64,000 nucleotides of DNA from Linyphia triangularis (lineage: Eukaryota; Arthropoda; Arachnida; Araneae; Linyphiidae), in contig OZ021727.1 of the NCBI GenBank assembly GCA_963978545.1, forward strand, positions 59,842,487 through 59,906,486, given 5' to 3'. Position numbers and translations under genes: made by a program. Within the stretch, counting starts at the first letter, position 1. Each line of letters begins with the position of its first letter. Below, piece by piece: positions 21,101 to 34,509 of the stretch. Under the pieces are notes generated by a model. The model searched no databases, was not told where the DNA came from, and saw only the letters and a program-made list of their open reading frames with translations.

Positions 21101-23788
21101 GTAGTTATTTATTGATAAATAATTTGAGCTGGGTTGAACATTTCCATCATTAAGTTTATTTTATATTATATCTAGGGGGATATTAAGAAGTTTTCTTAAT
21201 TTAAAAGATGACTGCTACTATTTCAGTAAAGGCTTTATCATACATTATTCATACGAAATCGTTAGTTTTCTAAAATATCTTTTTAGAATATGACGCCTTA
21301 GGACAGAACGTGAAGGGGATACTAAATGCACTAATTTGAAATATTGATGTAAATATTTGTGGAGGAGAACCGTTCTGGGATTTATTTACAAAAGTTTATT
21401 TAACCACTTTGATCGTGTAAAATTAAATAATTGTCTGCGGGCACCGGAAGATTGAAAGTTGAATTGCAATTTTGAGTGTCTTTTTTTTTACCTTTCAAGG
21501 ATGTTGATGTAGATGTAAACATAAACTGTTTTTGAAGAAGGCAATTATTATAGGTAATTTTCCGATATCAGATCCACAGGGTGGGTGCAGGAGTTAGACT
21601 GTTTTGGTGAAGTATATCGTAATTAAGGGTTTTCTGGGATCCAGGCAGAGTTTTAAAATTGAAATATAGTGTTATAAGAAAGAATGGAGGAGTGATAAAT
21701 ATGTTTTTTAATGGTTTTAATGCATGTATTTAAAAAAAAAAAAAAATCGTGTACTTGCATTTTGGGATGATGCTCGAGCATCGGCATGCACTGGCTAAAC
21801 ATCCCGTAACTCTTGTTTTCGACATTAACTAGTACCGCTGTGGTATAGGGAAAGTAGAAGAGAGGAACAGCCAGCAAATAAGTCGTATTTTTATACAAAA
21901 GAATACACTCTGATGTTTAGAGGTATGAACCAATAAATAATCAGAATTTCCTAAGAAATTATTGAATCGATTCAATATAAAAGTAACAAGAATTTTAACG
22001 ACTGGTACACTTGTTAAAAAAAAATGAAGTTGTAGAACCTTTGCACACAACCCTTTATAATTCAACAAAACTTGGGAGAGTCAACCCCACTTCGAGTGTT
22101 ACGAGAGTCAGATCCCCCATCCAGCAAAAATATTTCCTCTTTGTACGTATATTCCCTCTAGTAATATGTTCTTCACTGAAATATTCATTAAAAACCTACT
22201 GCATGTTAATTTAGTCTCATAGTCATTTAAAGCATCTTACTTTTGCACGTAAAGTTTTTTTTTTTGTATTCTTTCGAGTAAATTTACCTTTGGGATGAGG
22301 TGATTTTTGATATCACTCAATATCATCCAGTCATCGATCACCATCATATTTCTGAAAAATAGTTTAGATACTTACGTATTTTACTGGGAATAATAAACTA
22401 TTTTGGTATTATTCTATCGGATATTATAGTAATTAAGAACTTATTTTTTTTCTTATGTGTAATTAATATGAGTTTTGGGGATTTTGAGCGGATTTAATAT
22501 TTCCTCAGTTTAATGATTGTAGAATTAATATCAATATACGAAAGCATTTTCAAATATGGAGCTAAAAGATAAAAATATAATTTTCATTAATTTTAAATGT
22601 GATTGAAGAAATGAATTTCAAGTATTTGTTTCGAGTAATAAACTTTTGTCTAACAATTAGATAACCACAGGTTTACAAATACTATACTCTTCCGTTAGCC
22701 AGATAAAAACAGGCAAATTGCAGCAATAACTGATCCAAACTAACAACCTTCAAATCATTTATAATTAAAAAAAAAAAAAAAAAAACCACAGATATAGGGT
22801 TGCTATAACAATCCTATAACAAACCGTAAACACTTAGGCTTGGCGATACATTTACGAGTCATTTAAAAGTGCAAACATTTAGGCTTGGTAGCTAACAGGT
22901 ACCGGAAGATTAAATGGAAGAGCATTCAAAATACCAACAACTACTCAAAATATCATAAATTAAGAGTTAATAGTTTATTAATATTAATTAATAGAGAGTT
23001 TTTTAAACTGGAAACGAGGATTGTAAGTAGGTAATGTCTTAAAACAATTTTGAATAAAGCAATTATATACGTTGCAATTGAACCAACAGTGAACCAACCA
23101 TCAGGTGCAATCATCAAATCTTGCATTTATTTCTTTAAAACAACAAATCAATGAAAATTTAAGATTGAATAATTATAAAACAACAAAAAATTGGAATAAA
23201 CCTTCAAAGCAATAATATATGTTGTCGAATTAAATTTGGAAATAAATTTGTTGTGGGTAATTCAATTCTAGACTAAATATATGCGCAGTGTTGAGTTGAA
23301 TTGAAATAATCATCAATTTCAATTCTAGTATGCTACGCTAACAAAGAGTGACAGTTTTAAACTACCAAAAGACCTTACTTCATTAACTAAGGTGTCGGTC
23401 CCATGAACGGAAGTTAATGGGATCGAGCTAGAACACTGCTATATTAATGGTGTGTAAGAATGGTAGTCGCTGCAGGTTAAATCCCATTGGAGTTATGGTG
23501 CTCTCTTGATGCTGTGGTTGGCTTAAAGGCAGATACGCTAATTCAGATGTTTACATCGTCATCGTCGTGATCACTAATGCATCAGAATATCCCAATCAGA
23601 ATCAAATTCAATTAAAATGAATAAATTTGCAAAGGTACTTAATAGTAACTATAATGCTTTAGTATGAATACGGCTCATTACCCTATTTTGAATAAGTAAG
23701 ATTTTGCTAAAACCTTAGATTCAGTAGTATTTAACGCAAAAATTATAAGTCAAGAGATGCCAATATTTTATCCAATATATATATATTT

Positions 23789-23790
<2 letters not shown>
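18178..23790. other. AT-rich stretch with a GC-richer island
   Basis: The stretch contains a perfect 16-bp palindrome ATCAGATATATCTGAT at 18360-18375, A-runs at 18429-18450, 21730-21745 and 22768-22785, and a GC-elevated island at 20630-21070 without a long frame. A smaller mixed-composition patch lies at 23380-23600. The short frames at 19684, 19876 and 22011 look like chance. Confidence 0.5.
20630..21070. other. GC-elevated non-coding island
   Basis: About 440 bp are clearly less AT-rich than the surroundings and lack homopolymer runs, but all six frames are broken within short distances. A small hairpin ATCCTCG/CGAGGAT lies at 20719-20735. A conserved regulatory element or an old insertion would both fit. 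Confidence 0.4.

Positions 23791-23874
<84 letters not shown>
23791..23874. repeat. (AT)42 microsatellite
   Basis: An uninterrupted AT dinucleotide run of 84 bp, preceded by a shorter interrupted AT stretch at about 23775-23786. It is likely length-polymorphic and prone to assembly error. Confidence 0.95.
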
Positions 23875-23876
<2 letters not shown>

Positions 23877-26800
23877 CACATTTTAAATATTAAAACTTCA
23901 AAAAAAAAAAAAATATATAGGACATTTTGAAAAATATTTAAGACCTATATCTTTTTATACGAGTTCAAACACAAATGATAAGTTTCATTGAAAGTGCATT
24001 TCTATTTTAAAAACCTATACTTGTTTCCATAAAGAAACTTAATTATAAATATTTAAATTAATTCAAATATTTTATCTGTAACATAAACATCATTTAAAAG
24101 ATGCTTAATGAATTTAGGTCCTAACATAACATAATCTTTGGAAATGCATAAAAGGAAAATATATTCTGAAAGTGTATCTTCAATTTCGGAGAAAAAAAAA
24201 AATACTTTAAGAAATATTTGAAATTAATAGCGCAAATAAAAGTAGAAACACATTTATTTAATATAAAAAGAGAGAAGATAAAGATAAAAGGTTGAGAGTG
24301 ATCTCATTAAAAGTGCATTAAAGAGAAATATAAGGATCAAATTAAATGATATTTTATGTTCTTTGACAGATGAATGGTTTCAAGCAATATGTGATATCGA
24401 TTGGAGCATTTCAACTCTTTTCATTTACATGCTTTAATTTTGAAGTTATTGATTAAATTTATCTATATTTTACTGACATATCTAAAAGTAAGAGATGGCC
24501 AGAGAATAAACTTAGAATGTGAAAGAATAAATAAAAGTGTAACGTTTTCATGAATATAAATTGAAATATAGGACTATTTATGTTTTACGCAATTCTTATG
24601 AAAGAAAATTTATAAATATTTACTAAAAAAATATTGTCCAAATTAATGCAGCATTGCTATTATAACTCGCTTAAAATAATGCTTATTTTCTGTTTTCAGT
24701 GCTAATACGTGGTGTCTATATAAACTTGTCTGCTTAAGTGCACTAAAGTAATACGTTTCATTAAAAAGCATTTTTTCATTCAATATATTTACCAAGGAAC
24801 ATTATTAGGATACCATCTGGGGAAAAGAATTGTGAGGTACAAATTTTGTTTATCAAATAACATTTATTTACCCAACTACATGGGGTTTTTATAACTGTAA
24901 CTGAATATTGTACTGTAATAGTTTGGTAAAAGTAGATATATAACGAAAAAAATAGTTTTGAATAAAAATTTGGTTTTGTATTTTGTGACCCAAGCGCACA
25001 TGGAAACTTAAAAAATAATAATAATTAGACACATATCACTATTTACACTTTTTGATATAAAAAAAATCCACAGCTTGATATTCACTTTTCCTTTCAGGTG
25101 GAAGGAGGGGGATGCGAAGGATATGCCTATTTAATGCTAAAAAGGGCTCTTTTATGTGCCTTTTTCTCAGAAACTACTTAATGTATGGGTTTAGATTTTA
25201 CCCAACCAATAATATACCCCTTTTGCATGGGTTGACAAAGGCTTTTGTATTTTTTCTTTCTTTCTTCTTTTTTTTTTTTTTCTTCAATTTATAATGTTTT
25301 GAATTTTTTTAATTAAATTTTCACCAAAAAACGATTAAGAATTTAAAAAAAAAAAAAACAATGTAATGTTGATTTCTATTAAAGTATGTATCAGTTTGAG
25401 TAAAAGTGTAATATGTGAGCACAAAAAAATTATAACCGCAATACTGAGCAGCTTCCAGGGAAAAGGTGTATTTGTATGAAAATAAAAAGTATTTTGAAGA
25501 AACAGTGTTTAATATATAAAGAAGTGTAAGTTTTATTGTAGTACTTTTTTCTAAAAATCTTTAAAAAAAAATCTGATGTGCGAACTGCTCACCAAATTGT
25601 ATCATTTTGTAAAATTTTATGCACTGCAATGCACAAAACCTTAAGATATATTTTGAAGGAAATCTTTGTCTTTCGATCCTCCAGCTTCCTCTAATTAATT
25701 GGGAATTGCAAAACTATTCAGAGATATTCACATAATTTATGACTTTCTTTTATCGAGTTGAGGGTAGGTAGATGAATTATTGTTTACTAGGAAAAATCCA
25801 AGTAAAATACATTATTTAATGTGGTTTAACGTTTAGAATTACTTCGTAAAAACGGAATCTTCACACTCATTATAATTTGGAAAAAAATGTGCATGTCACA
25901 TTGAATCTCAAATGACATCTTTAAAAAAAAAGGTTTATGAAAAATAATTAACAATAGATGTCCATAAATAATCTATAGATAGTGAAGGAACCAAATGAGT
26001 TTTGAAAAGTTTCATTTTATAAAAAAGAAATTTTAAAATAAAAAAATTCTAATTTTAAAAATGCTTAGAACGTATCATCGCTTTATTTGGATATTATGAA
26101 TAAATATATTGTTTAAAATTTCTACAAATATGTACAAGCTGTAACATAAAATAATTGTTTCCAAAAGTATCTGATTCCAATTGACATGATCGGTAAAAGA
26201 AACTAAAAGAAATGTAACCACTTTTATGATATTCCTTATCAACTAATTGCTGTAAATAAGTGATGGCATTATAAAATTTAATTTCTGTATTAGGTTATGG
26301 ATTTTTATAATAATCCTAAGTCTCATACTTGAAATTACGGCTGTATCTAATATAGTAAGCATCATATGTAGTTTTCAAAAATGTATCTGGGAATGAAACT
26401 AGGGGGGGGGGGGTGACTATATTTAAATTACACATAGATTGGTATAATTTACCACTTTCGTTTTCATAAATGTATTGATTTTTTAAAAAATGGCAGTTTA
26501 GTGATACTTTTTCGATAATTTTTACATTCCCTAAAAAACTAGCCAAATTCGCAAAATTGCAATGTCTGGTGATAGATTATGCATTATTATTTTTGAATAA
26601 ATAAAAAAGAGGTGGAACATGGTTTAATAAGCAGTGCTTACGGTTATGTGTTAAAATTTCATTGAAATATACATTTTAAATAAAAAGGTTCAATTTTCAA
26701 CTTTTCACAACTTATTCGAATTTTAACAAATATTTTAGATGCGGACAAATTTAGACGCATTTAAAATCATTACTACAGCTATCTCGATAAAAAAGCGTTA

Positions 26801-28289
26801 TTGTCGGTTTTTGACAAAATCATAAATTTTTTAATACCATCGACCTTATACGCTATTTTGAAGAAAACATTATTGACATGTGCCATGGTAAATCACTGAC
26901 TAGTAGATGAAACTTGAAAATAGTAGGTCAATCCTTTAGGGAGATAAACTGATAAAAGTTATTTTTCGAGTCTTTTTTTTGTAGTAAGTTCCAAAAGGTG
27001 TGAAAATGCAATTTTTAAAAAAAAATTCTGACCTAATGCAATACTTTCATTAAATTGGAGGAAGATTATTTGATTGATGACCCTTTGAGATATGAAGGGT
27101 CTTACAATGTTTTTTCTGGAGAATGTAAAGTTTAATTTCTAATAGAATGAATTAGTTATTTAATTAACAGTCTATAACAGTAAATAGTTATGGAAGATAT
27201 TATATTTAATTGTTTTTATTAAAAAAGTTATCGTTTCTACAAGATTTGTTTAAATATACTTATAAATACTTATGTAATCATCAATGAATTACCGCAAAAT
27301 TTATTTACTGTACTTTGAATCTAGTAAAAACATGTTACTTTTTCTTAAAATTATTTTACATAAGAATTGAATAGGGAGAATTTCAACAGTGCTCATCAAG
27401 TAATATTTTTTCGATTTTTTACTTGAGTATTTACAATGAAAAAGGTTTGTAAACTTCAATTTAAAAAAATAAGGGGTTTTGAACAGTTAATAAATGTCTT
27501 GCAGGTAATAACGTTGAAAAGAAATCCTAAACTCAACGTACCCATTAGGTTTACTTTTTAAAATTTTATCCTTTCACTAAAGACTCATTTTGTGTTTTAA
27601 ATTAATGTGGCATTAACTTAAACCAGGGGTTTATTTTCGCTTACATCGTCGACTATCGTAGGAAGTTCTTTGTTTGATGTTCAAACTATTGGTACAAGCG
27701 TAGTTTACTTCAGTTAATGAAAAAGGGATAATGGACCACTAAATTTTCTCGAATACTTATTTTAAAGTAGAATTTACATGTTATTATTTAAATTTTCCTT
27801 TTCTTTTTAGTTCGTAGGAGTAAAATTGAAATCCAATAACTTTAAATTAAAGTTTAATTTTCTAGTATGCATGGTTTTGGGATTCAGAATTCGTTTTTAA
27901 ATATAAAATCACTGAACGTTTTTAAAATGGGTTTACCGGCTAACAGAGAGTTTAAATGTTCAGAGGTGTATATTATGACAAATTTAGTATCTAAAGATTT
28001 AGTTTTAAAATGAGGGTAGTCAGTGTTTATAGAAATACGAGAATTGGAATTTTTGCCGAATGTTTATATTCATATAGAATGTTTATATTTACTTCGAATT
28101 ATTAACTTCAAATGTTATTATTAATTTCGAATGTCTATTATTCAAATATTGAAACACTTAATTTAGAAACATAAGAAAATTGCTTTAAAAAACTGTTTGA
28201 AGATGATCTGTGTTAATTATTTCAAAAATATTTTTTCAGACTCCTAAAAAGCATACTTTTCTTTTGAAAATGCAACAAACATCCAAATT
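23875..28289. other. AT-rich stretch, no gene seen
   Basis: I find no supported coding region. Poly-A/T runs are frequent, and a 13-G run lies at 26401-26413. Good-looking splice acceptors occur at 24700 and 27810 without convincing exons. The content is typical of intron or intergenic DNA. Confidence 0.55.
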
Positions 28290-29530
28290 GACTTTCACAG
28301 CTCTTTCTATCTCTCATCACTAATTCTAAACTTTCCATATAGTCACAACTCTGAAAATTGGTACTAATGTCAACCATGGACAAAAAAAAAGAAGCTATTC
28401 CCACTTTAATAAACCAATTTTAAGGATTCGAAAAGGTGTCAAACTTGCCATCCGTTGGATATTTAAATATACCATTTCAAATATAATCATAATTCTGAAA
28501 TTTGGTACAAATGTCAACAAGGACAATCATAGGAAAGCAAACTGCTTCAATGTCTATTTACCAATATTAAATGGTCGTAAAGGTCTCGAAACTTTTCAAA
28601 CGAGGATTATCCCAATGTTTCATTTCCAATGTAGTTAAAACTTTCAAATTTAGTAAAACTGTCAACAAGGTCAAGAATATAAAAAGTAAATAATTGCTAT
28701 GTTGATTAATCATTTGTAATGGTTTGTAAAGAGGTCAAACGTCCCAAACAAGGGCTATGCAAGAGTCCCACTTCAAATATAGTCAAAATTCAGATATTTG
28801 GTACAAATATCAATAAAGGCAAGATAGAAAAGTAAACAATTCCTACATTAATTAGCCATTTTTAAAGGGACTAAAGCATATCGGAACTTTCAAAACGATG
28901 AATACACCAATGACCCTTTTCTCATAAAATCACAAATGGGCAATTTTATCTCGACAGATTAGTTTTCAATTAAGAAATCTGATCCAATCTAGTTTAACTA
29001 ATTTTTTAGAATCAAAAAGGGTCTATACATTTTGAATGAGGGATATTCAAATGTCCTACTTTCATAATATAGTCATATCCCTCAAAATTGGAACCAAGGC
29101 CAAGCCCAAATTAATAAGCTATTTCGATATCTATTAATTAACTTTAAGGGGTTGAAACATTCCAAATGATAAATATTTCAATGTTCCACTTCCAACGTGT
29201 TCCCAATTCTGAAATATGGTAGAAATATCAACAAAGGTAAATAGAAAAAGTAAGACCTTCCGATCTCTTTGCCAATCTCTTTTCCTTTTCGATCTCTTGC
29301 ATAAAACATTCTATAAGAGGAACACCACAATGCTTCACTTCAAATACAGTCACAGTTGCAAAATTTGGAATAAATGTCAACAAGGGCAAGAGTAGATAAA
29401 GTAATGTAACCTGATTTTTATAAACCAATTTTCAAGTGTCGAAATAGGATCAAACGTATAAAATGTGGAATGCCTGAATATCTTTTGGTTTCTATAACGC
29501 AATTGGTAAATTTTCGTAGTAAAACACGAG
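28290..29530. repeat. Highly diverged tandem array, period about 147 bp
   Basis: A block resembling TTTGGTACAAATGTCAACAA recurs at 28358, 28501, 28649, 28797, (missing or poor near 28942), 29087, 29215, 29364 and, degraded, at 29503, with steps of about 144-149 bp (one of 128). A second block near AAACTTTTCAAACGAGGA and a third near CAAATATAGTCAAAATTCTG keep the same phase. Roughly eight to nine monomers have drifted far apart, so this is an old satellite-like array, not a recent expansion. No monomer has a conserved open frame. Confidence 0.8.
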
Positions 29531-32252
29531 TATTCAGCTAGTGTAATATATACATATATTTCACTTGGAAATTTATTTATCTCTTAAGTAAAGTATTGAA
29601 ATGAGTATTAGGATCTCAGAAATAAAATTTCTACCACTTTCAGCTATAATTCATCAATTTTGTTTTAAAAATACAACCTTAAATATTAGTGTTTTGGGCA
29701 TCTTATAAATATTTTTTTATGAAAGAATTATGTACTTCTTTGCATTGTAGTATAAGAGAAACAATAACAGTAAGAAATACAGAATCCCAAAAAAGTTTTA
29801 GGAAACTATAAGATGCGTTATATTATTGGTACCAGCAGTAACAAAAAATGCAGATATTTGTCATAAGTTCACTTTTTTCTCTAAAACTATTTTTCCAGTG
29901 CTTTAATTTTGGTATATAAGTTCTCGTTGTCCATCGTAAAATCCACTTCTTTAGTTTTCAATGATTTTGATCAAGTAGTCTTTATGCAAATAAGAATACT
30001 CTAACCAGAATATTAAAGCAATTTCCTGCATGACTGTCTTCCAATTGAAAATATGTTAAATTGTGCTGCAAAGCATTCGCAGAATTGCAAATTCTAAAGC
30101 ACAGAAGATTATTTCCTTGGAAGGAGAAATTCAAATTTCTCTTTTATTGCTAATTTTATTTCAGCATCAACAGTTGCTTAGAGGCTTCAACTCTCCGCCC
30201 GCTATTTTATGATATTCGAAATTGTCAGTGGAAGACTCTAAAAATGCGAGTAAATTTCAAATCCCTAACCCCTCAGCATTCTTATTTCACTCTTATATTT
30301 AACGAAGGCTATAAAACGTGGAACAATATCTCTGGTGGTAATGCTGAAGGGGAAAACTATAAAATTTCACCCACTTCTATAAAAGGCGGTAAAATATAAA
30401 CTATTTTTCTGAAGAGCCGTATACTTCTTTTATTGGCATCATTCATACTGTTAGTGCTTGAAGTCAAAAAGTGCTTCCCTTTTTTTTTATCTCAAATATC
30501 AACATTAAATCCTGACTTTTGATGATTGAAATGGTTTTCTGGAATCAATGAAATATTGATCCTTGTGAAACCTTAAATCATATCAAAGTTATGGTTTTAA
30601 AAAGATTGAAAATTTTTCGAATGATCGTTCAAATATTATAGTATAAAATAGGAATTTTTACAAGAAACTCAAAAATGTAAAGATGATTTCTTTTAAATAT
30701 TCATATATAGTTAAAAAGAAACTTTAGATACACTTTTAATTTCTTCAGAAATGTAAAAGTGCATACACATATTTTTACGAAAAATAACGTTGGATATTTC
30801 ATAATTTTTTTTAAAGCATCTGATGAATTTTTTTTAGCAAACATTCATGGAAGAAGATATGTTTTTCCATAAATTGTGAATTTAGGTGAAATGGGTTCTT
30901 TTACTTAAGGAATTACATATCAAAATTAAAATAAAAGATCTTAAACACCAAAGTGTATGTGATCAGAACAAATATGAACTAGAGTTAGATGTTCTAAAAT
31001 ACACTGTATAAAAATACAACAAAATAATTTAAATATGTACTTCTTTATTTGTCCTATTTCGAAAATGTGTTTTTAAATAAGTAGTAATCTGCAAATTGTA
31101 AGATATTTTTTTTTACTTTCTTGTAATCTTATATTATTTTTACTATTTCTAAATATTCTCTCATTCTCTTTTGTCCTTAGTTTTTAAAACTAAATAGATT
31201 CTTATATATGGTTAACTATTTCAAGTTTTTCGTTAGAATAGCAGTTTAATTAAAGCTATTTTTTTATTTAGTTACTGCAGTATTGGTGACTAAAACAAAA
31301 AAGCATATTAAATAAAGACAATTAAAAAAGATTAAATGCTGTAGCGATTCACTATTTACTTATTATTTAATTAATTTTAACTTAAGGACTCGCATGAATA
31401 TATCATCATTAAACTTTTTTTTTTTTTTAATATATTGTTAAACTCTCATACCTTTTTATTTTTTAAGATAAATCTTGAAAATACTTAAAAACTAAAGTTA
31501 TGAGTTATAAAGTAAAAGTGTGTATCTCGCAACTACTAGTTCAGAAACAGAAAGCATAGTATCCACTTCTTGCTGTCAACATAAGTGTACTTCAGTAGAT
31601 TGCTATATATGTTTTTGTCTGAAGATGGAAATCAAGTCAAACTAAACTTATCTGCTACTGAAAAAAAAAAAACTACTCAACTTATTCATTTCGTTTTATC
31701 ATTTATATTTTTAAGAATGCATCACGCTAAAAAAAAAAAAAAAAAGTAATGACACCTTCAAGTTTTTCATAACTCCTGATTTTATACATTTCAATTTTTC
31801 AGATGTTTTACTGTTGCAACAGAATTTTGAATATTGTTTTACTAAAACGTATTCTATATTTTTAACTCGAATAATGATTTAAGACAAAATGTTATGGTTA
31901 GCTCCCCCTATTAACTGTCATGGTTTGTTTTCTCTATTGTCTGGTCAATGGTACCATCAATAGTGAATGTTGTTCCGCAATAACTACTATTCAACAAAAA
32001 TATAGCCAAAATTGTGATCGGAAAAAGATTCGTTTAGCATTAAGTCTCGGAGACAAGGAAGATAATCACTAACAGGGGAAAAAAATAGTATATATTTACT
32101 TCAATCATTTTAAACAATCATTGAGCAGCAAGTTAGATTACCCTGTGCATTAATAATGTAGTGGAAGTGCAGGGTTTTAATTAATAGGGAGAGAGTGGGG
32201 TTTGACTTAAAGCATGGACACAAGTTAGCGTTTATGCGGGTGACGTTTGTGT
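29531..32252. other. AT-rich stretch with one exon-like open frame
   Basis: Mostly AT-rich. The segment 30155-30399 is discussed as a separate entry. A-runs occur at 31660-31671 and 31730-31745. The last 150 bp (from about 32100) are GC-richer and may belong to the retroposon-like unit that follows. Confidence 0.5.
30155..30402 (+). other. Exon-like open frame (about 80 codons), unrecognised
   Basis: A frame on the plus strand is open from just after an in-frame TAA (30152-30154) to TAA at 30400-30402. It starts beside an acceptor-like CTAATTTTATTTCAG (AG at 30163-30164). The peptide is balanced, for example LRPLFYDIRNCQWKTLKMR, and a donor-like CGA|GTAAAT falls inside it. It has no early ATG. 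Arms CCCCTCAGCATT and AATGCTGAAGGGG, about 70 bp apart, can pair. It could be a small exon, a pseudogene piece or chance. Confidence 0.2.
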
Positions 32253-32470
32253 GCTGGGCTCTATTTGTCAAGAGCTCCTGGATTGATTCTCTAGACAGGT
32301 AGGCTTGTGAGATCGAGGCCGGGGTTGGAGATTCTACTCTGCTGGCTGGGCTCTATCAGTCGAGGGCTCCAGGTGGATTCGCTGGACAGGAAGGCTTGTA
32401 GGATCTAGGCCGGGTCGGAAGTTCTACTCTGCTGGTCAGGCTCTATCATTCGGAGGCTCTGGGTTCTATC
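32253..32470. repeat. 92-bp tandem monomers (about 2.4 copies)
   Basis: Copies are 92 bp (32253-32344), 90 bp (32345-32434) and a truncated third from 32435. Copies one and two share most positions and differ by scattered substitutions and small indels. A likely 5' repeat domain of the retroposon-like unit. Confidence 0.85.
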
Positions 32471-33010
32471 TGATGAATGCTGCTATGTTCAATCGTTTGA
32501 GGGCTGATAAATGGATCATCAGACAAGGTAGAGTGTGGTATAGCATTTGATACTTCTCCTTATGCGTAAAGCTCTCTTTTATGCCGCATCCATCCTTCTC
32601 TTTCCGGTCTACTGTGCAAAGTTAGCTGCAACCGTCTCGCTAATCACAGCATTCTCAGGAAAATTGACAAGTATGGAAAAAGTCGCTCCTGATCGCTTGC
32701 AGAACCTTTTACGTTGCACTTGGCTGATCCCTCTTTCCCTTGGCATCCAAATGGACTTGCGGTTCCACCCCCAAGAGATCACATCATCTTTGACTTTGCC
32801 CAATCCACACCAGGCTGTAAATTCACCCCTGACCTCTTGACCGGGTCCAGCCAACTCTTGGGCCAAACCGCGCCAGCAAGTCTAGTCCCCTCTCATAAAA
32901 ATGTCCCTTACATCTAGGGTAGGTCTTCTCAACCCCCCAGTACATATAAAATTTGTGATGGTGTAACCGCACCATAATAAAAAAATAAAAAAAATAAAAA
33001 ATAAAAAAAC
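32253..33010 (+). mobile_element. Retroposon-like unit with 5' tandem monomers and A-rich tail
   Basis: This is a GC-rich block against AT-rich surroundings. It starts with two and a half tandem monomers (32253-32344, 32345-32434, then a partial copy), each including GGCTCTAT and TTCTACTCTGCTGG. A unique body follows (about 32540-32960), and the block ends in an A-rich tail built of AATAAAA-like units (32972-33010). That layout resembles non-autonomous retroposons. I found no target-site duplication and no reverse-transcriptase motif, and the 97-codon frame at 32547 is unrecognised. Limits at the 5' side are uncertain. Confidence 0.5.
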
Positions 33011-33092
33011 ACGTCTGAAAGTTGCCTAGGTATTATACAGCTTCCAAGAAAAACAACTAACACCCGATCCCTCTTAATTTTCAAAAGACAAA

Positions 33093-33135
<43 letters not shown>

Positions 33136-34509
33136 CTATAGTATGCAACAAAATTATTTAAATCAAACAACTATTTATTCTGTAACATATTACAGAAAGA
33201 AAAATAACATAAATTACAATAGTTGCTTCCTAAATTTGATACTTGAACTCTGATGGTTCATCGCTCTTAAAATCAGATTACAAAAGTTTAATGCTTAATA
33301 TCATATTCTAATGTATATATCAATAATTTGAAAATAAGATCAAGTGATATGAAATTTTAACTATACGTGTTAGTGAAAGATAAGATATTTTAATTACAAG
33401 TGTTAGTAATGATCTCCCAAGTTGAACATAATTTTTTTAATTTTATTATTTTGATCAAATTTGTATTTGCTTTTGTTGATGGAGAGTAGTGTGAACACCT
33501 TAAAATAAAAAATTAAATAATTTTGATTGAAATCAATGGGGCTTGTGTTGATAATAATAGAAAAATCTTCTTTGCGCGTTCTATATATGCATTCTCTAAT
33601 GATCACTTAGTGCGATTATGTCGGACAAGTAGTAATTGTGTTACTTTTTAGAAAAATAAGTATTTTGGGTATTTAAATTTACCTTAATGTAATTGAAAAA
33701 TTTAGTTGTGAAATAGGAAATTTGAAGTATACAACCAATGCATTATTTACTTAACTTTGATTGCAAGTTAGTTTCAAAGTTATAAAAACGTGTCTTGGAG
33801 CCTTTTTTTCATCATTCCCTTCGAAACTGCCTTAAATTAATATTTTCCACAATTATATTTACAATTATAGTATACATTAATATTTTTTTCTACAGTTTTA
33901 CACTTTTATAATATTTTTTCTTTTGTATTTTATATTTTTATAACTTCATGCAATGCTTATATATGAATGCATGAAACGAAGAAACACTCATTACAAAAAG
34001 CAAATCTATAAAATTTATGCTGCTTACTTGTTGCCACACTTCTAAGTCCACAGTAATATATTCAATTATATTCGGGATGTTGAATTCAAATAATAAAATA
34101 TGTTAAGAAATAAAAACTCTTCCGATTTTTAAGAATATTTATTAGTAAATATCTTATTTCGAACATTTATACAACTGTACAAGAAAATGATTTTGATACA
34201 AAATTCCACAACAGTGTTTCGAGTCCAGCAGCATCAACAACTTAAATGTTTACATCAGTCTATAAATCTGCATTTTTAACGAGTGGATAACATTTGAGTT
34301 CATAGCCACACATACTTGGCTGGTTAATGACAGATTGCTTCACTGACTGAAAGACACACAGCATACATACCATAAATCCACCTTTTTCTATATAAGAAAT
34401 GGGAAATAATAAGTAGTTCAAATAATTTAATTTAAAACGGCAATCAATATGTTTATTCCTAAAACTTTAACTGCTGAAATGTTCAGTTTATATATTTTTT
34501 TTTAGAAAG
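33011..34509. other. AT-rich stretch with poly(T)
   Basis: A 34-base T-run lies at 33095-33128, shortly after the retroposon-like tail. A mixed-composition patch at 34200-34390 has no long frame. I see no gene. Confidence 0.55.

Noticed and set aside
23475..23485. GGTTAAATCCC, resembling a pol III B box, in a mixed-composition patch.
   Set aside because: No convincing A box, no tRNA fold and no A-rich tail nearby, so no SINE or tRNA is called.
27799..27811. Strong acceptor-like TTTTCCTTTTCTTTTTAG (a similar one occurs near 24700).
   Set aside because: The following sequence has no convincing donor or coding character; T-runs before AG are common in this composition.
30379..30386. TATAAAAG, like a core promoter TATA box.
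   Set aside because: AT-rich DNA gives many such matches, and no initiator or transcript is evident.
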